This document shows positions 41,830-48,565 of a stretch of 64,000 bases of DNA, one piece after another. How positions within the stretch are numbered: position 1 is the first letter of the stretch; every line of letters starts with the position of its first letter. This DNA is from Flavobacteriales bacterium (GTDB taxonomy: Bacteria; Bacteroidota; Bacteroidia; Flavobacteriales_F; PHOS-HE28). The stretch is from positions 434,001-498,000 of the forward strand of contig JADJKO010000001.1 in assembly GCA_016705955.1 (NCBI GenBank), written 5' to 3'. A program made the position numbers and the translations under genes. The notes beneath the pieces were generated by a model that saw only the letters and a program-made list of their open reading frames with translations, was not told where the DNA came from and searched no databases.

Positions 41830-44698
41830 CGATGGATGATCTTGACGGCATAGGTCGAAAGTCCAACGGTCAACTTGACCAAGTAAGGCCCGATGGCCTG
41901 CGCAGAGAGATCGACCACCGTCCCATTGCTTATCACCCGTGTCGGACAGACTACGATGTGGCCCAAGGCATCGAAGACCTCGATCCGAGGTGAATGCGGT
42001 ACCTCTGATCCGCAAGGGATCAACCAAACGCCATTACCTAGGTCAGTAGCAGTGATGGCCGTTCCGTGCATGGCCGTTTCAGGAACGCTCACGTTGAGTG
42101 AGATGGCGAAGGAGCACACGAAACCGTCCGGTTCGTTCGCGGACGGATCGACCGGCCCGGTGTAGTACCCCCAACCGAACGAGAGATAACCGAGTCCGCC
42201 GTGCGTTCCGCTGGCATTGTTCAGGTGGTTGCCGTCGTACCAGTCAAGATTCGAATTCTCATCGAACTCCTTCAAAGGGAAAGTGAATTGGTTACTGTTG
42301 GTGCCGCCCACCACGTAAAGTTCATCCTCACTGGCTGCAATGCTCCAAGACCTATCGCTCTTTGTTCCCCCTATGTATGATGACCATACCGGCAAGCGGT
42401 GCTTGTTCAGGAGCATGAAGAAGGCATCGTGATGCTGGGTGTCCGGGTCATTGCCCAGCAAGGTTTGACTGAAGAGGCCGTCGTTTGTTGTTGTATTCAC
42501 TCCAGTGAATGACCGTGTATGACCCGTGATCAAGAGTTGGTCGTCTGGCGCAACTGCCACATCCACCAAGGCATCGCCGCCTTCCCCACCCACCAATGTA
42601 CCCCAAGTAAACTTATCTGAGCTGTCGTCAAAGCGCAGCAGATATCCATCAGACTGACCCGCGAGCACATTTCTGTATAGCACCCCTCCACCAGGGTTTG
42701 GCAAACGTTCCATATTGGGGTAATTCCCAATGTCAGCACTAAGCGTTACACCGGTGAGAAAGATGTCCAATCCGCCATCGTCACGTGTGCTCTGTGCAAT
42801 GGCCGTACCTCTGTCTGTGCTTGCGCCACCCCAATAGGTGGAGTACTCCAATTGGTAATTCGATCCGATATCGAGGCGTGCGATGTAAGCATCGGTACCA
42901 CCGGCAGGTGTGTCCTGATAGTAAGAACCCGTCAAAGGAGAGGGCACCACATCAAGCGTGCCCCAAGACCCGCCGCTGGAGCCTGTGATGTACAGGACCT
43001 TGTTGAAAGGCGCGATGCTGCGACGCGTGATCATTAAATCGTGTAGGTGTATGGATTGGCTTACCCATGTTCCGAACGGGCTGCACCACAACACCTCATA
43101 TGAAGGATTGAAGACCATGAAGAAGCCACCTCCATTCCCCTTGGTGTAGGCCCCGCTAGGCGTCACATATGGGTAGCCAGAAATTGGCTCATCTATACCC
43201 GCTTGGAGGATCCCGCCAACGGCCAACGTGCCATCGTCATCCACATCAATGCACAGGCCCTGCTCGCTGTACCCGACGAAATCGGATCCGTGGGTGGTGG
43301 ACCAACACAAGAGGCCATTCTCTTGCCGATAGGCAGCCACTACAGATCGTTGGCTGCTTGGACTATTGGCATGAACATAGGCGCTGGCTGCAAACGGATG
43401 TGGCTGGTTCCAAGTACGCCCGACCGGGAAATCTCCACAGAACGTGACGCCGGTGATGAAGGCGAAGCGCAGGTCGGGGTTCTCACCCTTATAGACCGAG
43501 ATTCCTTGTGCCTTGTCCTGCCCATTGTGGAAGTTGGATGGAAATTCGCTCGTATTGCTGCCCCCATGCCAGGTGGCCCAGATAATTTGTTTATTGACCT
43601 TGTCGAATTTCATGACCACCATTTCCTCCGATCCAAGGAAATTCGCTTGGGCTGGCGCAAATATTTGGAAGCCAGTCCCGACCGGGAAATTGCTGTCGTA
43701 TGCATATCCGCACATGTACGGATGGCCTTCGGCATCCAGATCCACACTGGCTAGTTCGTCGGGCATGTTCCCTCCGACATAGGTACTCCAGAGCAGATTC
43801 TCAGGCTCCAGATCCTCGGGGCCGCCACCAGCCATGATCTCGGGCACAGCGAAGAGGAGCACCAAAGGGTATTCGGGATTGTAGTCACCGAAAATGAGGC
43901 GCGCGGTATTTCCTTGTACAAGCAATTCCCAGTCAGCCGTCCACGATACAGATACGATCGCATTGCCGATGAGTTGGTATGCGAATGCCTCCCTCAATTC
44001 AATCCATTTTTCAGAAAGGTAGGCCTTCAACCCCCCTTGCCAATCGAGGTGGAGGCTATCGCTACCGATGAACTGAATATAACATTATCTGGATCGGCCC
44101 CCGGATACAGCGTGATATAAAGCTTGGTACCAACCTTATTGCTGCTCCAGGAGAGATCAACGTTCGTGAAGGCATGGTGCCAGACCACGTCGCCTATGCT
44201 TTCCACTCCTTCCACTTCGCCGGGCAAGGCCCCTTTGTAATAGTTTGAACGGCCCGGGAACGGATTGAACTCGTGGATACTTGGCGTCAGCGCTGAGGAG
44301 TCCGCAGGATACATATCGATCCGGTAGGTGGTATCCGATGTGGTGGTGTCAAGATCGTTCGAGGACCATGCGAAAGATGCCGTTCCGCGATCATCGAGAT
44401 AGATATCAGCGACCACGCCGCGTTGGTAGTGGGTGATCTTGCTCGGGGCTTGGACACCGTCCGTACCTAGCAATTGGCCCAGGTTCTGTAACCACGCATG
44501 GCAGTGAGCGGGTTTCTCACCCCATAGATCCCTAGGCGCCATCTGAGCAAGGATCGGCATGGGACCGCAAGTGAAAATGGCGGCGATCATGATCAACCGA
44601 ATTGCAGTCGGTACTGTTCGCGTCCCAACCGATCCACTGGGAGCCACATGATCCGGAACGTATTGCTTCGCTTCGAATGAACAGATCAGATCTTTCAT
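41826..44698 (-). pseudogene. SBBP-repeat T9SS type A protein, broken by a single-base frameshift
   Basis: The N-terminal part (ATG 44698 down to 44067) has a signal region and a DUF7948-like domain ending in GADPDNVIFSS. The family then continues in another frame as GSDSLHLDWQGGLKAYL, followed by repeats such as STYVGG, STYWGG and SSYIGG and a type A sorting tail. One missing base at 44066/44067 explains the shift. Adding it gives 957 residues, and the total becomes divisible by three. In the reading frame as given, translation stops at 44027, so only fragments are made. Confidence 0.75.
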
Positions 44699-44760
44699 AG
44701 TGTCTTGGGTTTGTTCACAACGAATCTCGGTGCCCTCCGATCTAATCCGTACCGGCAAAC

Positions 44761-44790
44761 CCGATACCCGGTATCGGCGATGCCGATACC
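44761..44790 (+). promoter_or_regulatory. Palindromic operator upstream of the XRE gene
   Basis: CCGATACC at 44761-44768 and GGTATCGG at 44770-44777 form a perfect palindrome with one central base. A third copy of the half-site CCGATACC is at 44783-44790. The last half-site overlaps a -7-like box TACCTTCG (44787-44794). The site lies 22-52 bp before the XRE ATG and looks like an autoregulatory operator. Confidence 0.6.
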
Positions 44791-44812
44791 TTCGCGACCA
44801 AACATCCTGTCC

Positions 44813-45199
44813 ATGAATAACAAGGAGATTGCCTTGCGCATCCGTGATCTGCGCATGCGCCGCAAACTGACTCAAGATGAGGTAGCGGAAGTGCTGGGTT
44901 TGAAACAACCGGCCTACTGCGATTTGGAAAATGGCATCAGCGCGTTCAAAGCTGTCCACTTGGACAAGCTGGCGGGTTTCTACGGTCTGAGCTTGGACGA
45001 ACTCTTGCACGGCGATCAGCCTACGTTGAATATGTGTGACAACGCCTCGCACGGGTACTTGCAAAGCCACGTGCAAAACACCACGAGCGAGGAACTTCTG
45101 AAGCGGATCTGCGACCTGTTGGAGACAAATACTTCAGTTATTCGTGAGCTGGCAGTGCTCATTAGCCACCTCAACCGGAGGGGCGATCAACCTGGGTAG
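44813..45199 (+). CDS. XRE family helix-turn-helix regulator
   Basis: A 128-residue DNA-binding protein. The HTH_3 domain is at residues 6-62 (RIRDLRMRRKLTQDEVAEVLGLKQPAYCDLENG, with DKLAGFYGLSLDELL following). The C-terminal 60 residues contain a predicted coiled coil or helix (SEELLKRICDLLETNTS). ATG 44813 is preferred over an in-frame ATG at 44779 inside the operator. The perfect palindrome upstream suggests autoregulation. It is divergent from the SBBP gene and converges with the methyltransferase gene, overlapping by 13 bp. Confidence 0.9.
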   Translation: MNNKEIALRIRDLRMRRKLTQDEVAEVLGLKQPAYCDLENGISAFKAVHLDKLAGFYGLSLDELLHGDQPTLNMCDNASHGYLQSHVQNTTSEELLKRICDLLETNTSVIRELAVLISHLNRRGDQPG

Positions 45200-46011
45200 C
45201 GCGAGTTTAACACCGCCGACTTAAGCACACTCAACCCATACACCATCGGCAACTTGCCTTCCATGCCTATGATCCGGAACATCCCGTCGTCGCCTTTCAC
45301 CGTGTTGGCGAAAGAATCATGTGGTGATCCGTCCAGTTCAAGGAAACGTTCGATCATCAGTCCTTCATTCAACAAGACGGTAAGAACTTCCGCGAGATCA
45401 TGGTTCCAGCCGTAGGAGGGAAGTTTGATCGCCGCACCCTTCTCGGCGTACGTGCCTTCCTCTACCTCGGCGATCACCTCGCGATTGAAGTAGGAGTACG
45501 CCACATGGGTGAAGTTGTTGTCGAACATCCACACCACCGGATGGAACTCCACGAAGACCAAACGCCCGCCGGGTTTGAGGTAGCGCCTGATGTTCGCGGC
45601 CCAGGGCTTCAGGTCCGGGATCCATCCGATCGTGCCGTAGCTGGTGTACACGATGTCGAATTGGCCATCGAGCTCCGGCCGGTGATCGATCACGTTGCTC
45701 AGGACCCAGTTCGCTTTCAGGCCGCAGCGTGTTGCCAATGCACGCGCTTCATTCAGTGCGACGTCCGAGATGTCCAAGCAGGTCACTTCCGCACCCATGC
45801 GCGCTAGTGAGATGGTGTCTTGTCCGAAGTGGCATTGTAGATGGAGGATGCGTTTGCCGCCCACATCGCCAAGTAGGTCGATCTCGATAGCCGTCAAAGA
45901 ACTGTTCCCGGCAACGAAGCCTTCCACATCGTACATCCTCGACGTCAGGTGATGCGGAACCCGCGCGTTCCACAAGGCCCGGTTGGCCTCGAATGCATCC
46001 TTGTGATCCAT
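45187..46011 (-). CDS. Class I SAM-dependent methyltransferase
   Basis: A 274-residue enzyme with the SAM motif ILHLQCHFGQDTISLARMGAEVTCLDIS near residue 55. The later motif PGGRLVFVEFHPVVWMFDNNF is near 146. This is the type widespread in Bacteroidota, with an N-terminal cap AFEANRALWNARVPHHL, and its substrate is not known. A -7-like box 4 nt upstream of its ATG overlaps the stop codon of the SIMPL-like gene. Confidence 0.85.
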   Translation of the reverse strand: MDHKDAFEANRALWNARVPHHLTSRMYDVEGFVAGNSSLTAIEIDLLGDVGGKRILHLQCHFGQDTISLARMGAEVTCLDISDVALNEARALATRCGLKANWVLSNVIDHRPELDGQFDIVYTSYGTIGWIPDLKPWAANIRRYLKPGGRLVFVEFHPVVWMFDNNFTHVAYSYFNREVIAEVEEGTYAEKGAAIKLPSYGWNHDLAEVLTVLLNEGLMIERFLELDGSPHDSFANTVKGDDGMFRIIGMEGKLPMVYGLSVLKSAVLNSRYPG

Positions 46012-46015
46012 GCAG

Positions 46016-46023
46016 CGAAACTA
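46016..46023 (-). promoter_or_regulatory. -7-like box of the methyltransferase gene, leaderless spacing
   Basis: The minus strand reads TAGTTTCG (one mismatch from TAnnTTTG) and ends 4 nt before ATG 46011. Its first three bases are also the TAG stop codon of the upstream SIMPL-like gene (46021-46023). Confidence 0.45.
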
Positions 46024-46998
46024 GGGCAGTTGCAACTCCCGCATATCACCCTTGTCGGTGAGCCAGACGTACTTCACAAGTTCTTTCACATCCTTCGCTT
46101 GAAAGGCTGGAGGTAACTGGCATTGTAGCACCAGGTTGTAGGTGTATTGCACGGGCGGCTCGGTGATGTCCGGGTGCAGCACGATATCGAATCGACCATA
46201 GGGCACCTTGTTGTAGAACATCGTCTTCGGCTTGCGGATGTCGTTCACCGCCTGACCACGGCGCTTGCTGTTCAGGCTCATGCTGCTGTGCGCTTGGTAA
46301 TCGCGATAGCGCTCCAGGGGGAAGAAGGCAGCGTTCTGTTCGGCCGCGTTGCGGTGGCTCTCCTCCAGCTTCATACCCAGTTTGCCAAAGGCATCCAGCT
46401 TCTTCTGCATGGCTCGGAACGCGATGGTGCGCAGGGTGTCGAGGCAGGCTCCTTGATCGCGCACGCTGTAATCCACTTTCACCAGATCATAGATCTCCTC
46501 CTTGGCTGCGGCGGTCACGATGCGGTCCAACACCTTGGCATCGCTGAAACGCACGTGGATGTTCTTCTGGATCTCGAAGCCTGCTGGGATCTCCTGGTAG
46601 TACTTGCTCCAGCCCTTGCGAAGGGTCTCGTACTCGAAGACCGGCACGAAACTGAGCATGTCGATGAAGACGTCATCCACTTTCAACTTGTCTCTTTTCA
46701 ACCTTGCTTGCATCCCATCGATGCGCTCATTGATCAAACTATCGGCCTCTTCGGCGGTTTGGCCCACTTGGCTCACGTGGAAGATGGCGAGGTAGCTGTC
46801 CGCCCGCGCATTCATCATCGCGTTCACCTCCAACACCAGCATGTTGCCTTGGATGGTCGCCTTCACCGGTTGTTCGGCTTGCTGGAAGAAGACGCGTGTG
46901 TTGGCGTCGTAGAGCAGGTTGCCGGCTATCTGTGCCGAAGCGGAAAGGCCGAGTGCGAATACGGAAAGAGCGAAGAGAGACCGGGTCTGGTGGTGCAT
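46021..46998 (-). CDS. SIMPL-like (DUF541) exported protein
   Basis: A 325-residue protein with a signal peptide (ATG 46998, core LFALSVFALGLSASAQ). Residues 45-240 follow the SIMPL outline: a repeated EVNAMMNARADSYLAIFHVS start, an ADSLINERIDGMQARLKRDKLKVDDV segment and FVPVFEYE. SIMPL proteins are periplasmic or surface proteins of unclear role. ATG 47016 would add six residues; no strong promoter signal was seen upstream. Confidence 0.6.
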   Translation of the reverse strand: MHHQTRSLFALSVFALGLSASAQIAGNLLYDANTRVFFQQAEQPVKATIQGNMLVLEVNAMMNARADSYLAIFHVSQVGQTAEEADSLINERIDGMQARLKRDKLKVDDVFIDMLSFVPVFEYETLRKGWSKYYQEIPAGFEIQKNIHVRFSDAKVLDRIVTAAAKEEIYDLVKVDYSVRDQGACLDTLRTIAFRAMQKKLDAFGKLGMKLEESHRNAAEQNAAFFPLERYRDYQAHSSMSLNSKRRGQAVNDIRKPKTMFYNKVPYGRFDIVLHPDITEPPVQYTYNLVLQCQLPPAFQAKDVKELVKYVWLTDKGDMRELQLP

Positions 46999-47077
46999 GG
47001 TGCGTTGAATTTGCACCAGCGGTACACCGCGAATGGATCGAAGTTCATTCGATCAACGATCGATCACGTGGATCGCG

Positions 47078-47884
47078 CTACTCGTAATGCTTGCCCACCA
47101 TGCGTTGGAACATACGGCCGGGCAAGAGCTTCTTCGCCAGCACGCTGATGCGCTGCATGCCTTGCGCGACGATGTACGTGGCCTTCGGATGTTCGGAGTC
47201 GATCACCTTTGCCACCACACGCGCGAGTTCATCCGGATCACGGCTGTAGTGCAAGCTGCTGCCCAGCACCTCCATGGCCTTGTTGTAGCCGGGTGTATGT
47301 GCTTCGGAGATCTTCTCCGGACGCAATCGCCCCGAAGCGATGTTCGTCTTGAATTCACCGGGTTGGATGGAAACCACTTGGATGCCGAAACACTTCATCT
47401 CGATCGACAGCGCCTCACCGTACCGATCGAGCGCCGCCTTGCTGGCACTGTAGAAACTGCGGTACGGCAACCCGAAGTTGGAAGCGATGCTGCTGATGTT
47501 GACGATGAGCCCGCGGCCTTGGGTGCGCATCGCAGGGAGTGCCGCACGACACACCCGGTGTGGTCCGATCAAGTTCGTATCCAACACCTTTTGCGCCATC
47601 TCCGGCGTGATGTCCTCCGCCGGGCCTTGGATCCCGATGCCCGCGTTGTTCACCACCACATCGATCCTTCCTTCGCGTTCCAGGATCCGATCAACAGCCA
47701 GTTGCACACTCGCGCTGTCGGTCACGTCCATGGCCATCATGGTGTAGCCCGCCATCACTTCATCCGTCACTTTCCGACCGGTGCCGTAGACCTTGTGACC
47801 CTGTGCCGCAAGCCTTTCACAAATGGCCTTGCCCAAGCCGCTGCTGCCGCCGGTGACCAGCACCACTTTTACGAAGTCCGACAT
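47078..47884 (-). CDS. SDR family oxidoreductase
   Basis: A 268-residue classical short-chain dehydrogenase. It has the NAD(P) motif VTGGSSGLGKAI near residue 11, NNAGIG near 82, the catalytic Ser in IVNISSIAS near 131 and the YSASK motif near 148 (Tyr and Lys catalytic). It reduces or oxidises a small carbonyl or alcohol substrate that cannot be predicted. A -7-like box sits 4 nt before its ATG. Confidence 0.9.
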   Translation of the reverse strand: MSDFVKVVLVTGGSSGLGKAICERLAAQGHKVYGTGRKVTDEVMAGYTMMAMDVTDSASVQLAVDRILEREGRIDVVVNNAGIGIQGPAEDITPEMAQKVLDTNLIGPHRVCRAALPAMRTQGRGLIVNISSIASNFGLPYRSFYSASKAALDRYGEALSIEMKCFGIQVVSIQPGEFKTNIASGRLRPEKISEAHTPGYNKAMEVLGSSLHYSRDPDELARVVAKVIDSEHPKATYIVAQGMQRISVLAKKLLPGRMFQRMVGKHYE

Positions 47885-47888
47885 GGGG

Positions 47889-47896
47889 GAAAGGTA
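47889..47896 (-). promoter_or_regulatory. -7-like box of the SDR gene, leaderless spacing
   Basis: The minus strand reads TACCTTTC, one mismatch from TAnnTTTG at the last base. It ends 4 nt before ATG 47884. Confidence 0.45.
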
Positions 47897-48041
47897 GGAG
47901 GAGGGTTGTTCGTGGGAGGTTCGTTGGTCGTGTGGAACGTTGATCGGCTGGATGGGAAGAAGAACCGATCACTTGTCTCGAGCCTGCCGGACAACCATCA
48001 ACCTTCACCACGAATAACGACCAACGAGTTACCCCCAAAAA

Positions 48042-48142
48042 AGAGGGGCAAGCGACCCGTATCGCTCCGCATCGACCGCCTACCCTTGCTGCCTTCCGGC
48101 CCTGGGGGGTTAAGCGGGAGCTGGACGTACAGAACTTGCCCC
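48042..48142 (-). ncRNA. ffs: Small signal recognition particle RNA (4.5S)
   Basis: The minus-strand transcript has paired ends, GGGGCAAG at the 5' side (48142-48135) and CTTGCCCC at the 3' side (48052-48045). Between them lies the conserved SRP loop motif CAGGGCCGGAAGGCAGCAA with GGGTAG following. A T-run follows the 3' arm (minus strand, 48042-48037), giving termination. The length of about 101 nt is typical of the small bacterial SRP RNA, which binds Ffh for co-translational targeting. A perfect TAnnTTTG box lies 4 nt before the 5' end. No protein frame is supported here. Confidence 0.9.
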
Positions 48143-48146
48143 GGCG

Positions 48147-48154
48147 CAAATGTA
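48147..48154 (-). promoter_or_regulatory. -7 promoter box of the SRP RNA
   Basis: The minus strand reads TACATTTG. It ends exactly 4 nt before the predicted 5' G of the SRP RNA, which calibrates the distance from the box to the transcript start. Confidence 0.75.
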
Positions 48155-48239
48155 GGGCGGGGAGGAGGAAGATCGGAGAGCGCGGTCGGGGAGGTGGGCA
48201 TCCATTGGGCGTGGGGTGAATGCGGGGAAGTGTGAATGC

Positions 48240-48341
48240 AGTCTCACGCGGAGGCGCGGGGGGCGCGGGGGAAATTCGAATGCATGTTCACGTCCCTCCT
48301 TCGTCGGGACAGGCTCCGGCGCAGAGAACGCAGAGGATGAG
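48240..48341. repeat. Inverted copies of the GCAGAG-type repeat
   Basis: 48242-48273 (CTCACGCGGAGGCGCGG core) and 48319-48338 (GCGCAGAGAACGCAGAGG) are diverged copies, in the opposite orientation, of the tandem repeat at 48413-48560. Together they form a repeat-rich spacer of about 320 bp with no gene. Confidence 0.5.
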
Positions 48342-48412
48342 CGCGTGGTCCTTACTAGAGAAATGATGCAAGTCCGAGGCATACGTGCGCATCCGCTTTT
48401 GAAACTCTCTGC

Positions 48413-48560
48413 GTTCTCTGCGCCTCTGCGTGAGGTATTTCTTCCAGTCTCTCCGCAGAACCTCCGCGTTCTCTGCGCCTCTGCGTGACGTATTTCTTCC
48501 AGTCTCTCTGCAGAACCTCCGCGTCCTCTGCGCCTCTGCGTGAGGTATTCCTCTTTCTGC
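48413..48560. repeat. 55-bp tandem repeat, two full units and one partial
   Basis: Units start at 48413, 48468 and 48523 and are spaced exactly 55 bp. Each opens with GTTCTCTGCGCCTCTGCG or a close variant and continues with GTATTTCTTCCAGTCTCT and GCAGAACCTCCGC. The third unit loses similarity after about 30 bp, next to the stop codon of the CotH gene. There are no unique spacers, so it is not a CRISPR array. Confidence 0.85.
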
Positions 48561-48565
48561 TCCTA

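Noticed and set aside
46147..47148. Plus-strand frame of 333 codons opposite the SIMPL-like gene
   Set aside because: Antisense to a protein with a signal peptide and a recognisable domain; no similarity or start signal.
48413..48560. CRISPR array
   Set aside because: The 55-bp units are contiguous with no unique spacers, and no cas genes are nearby.
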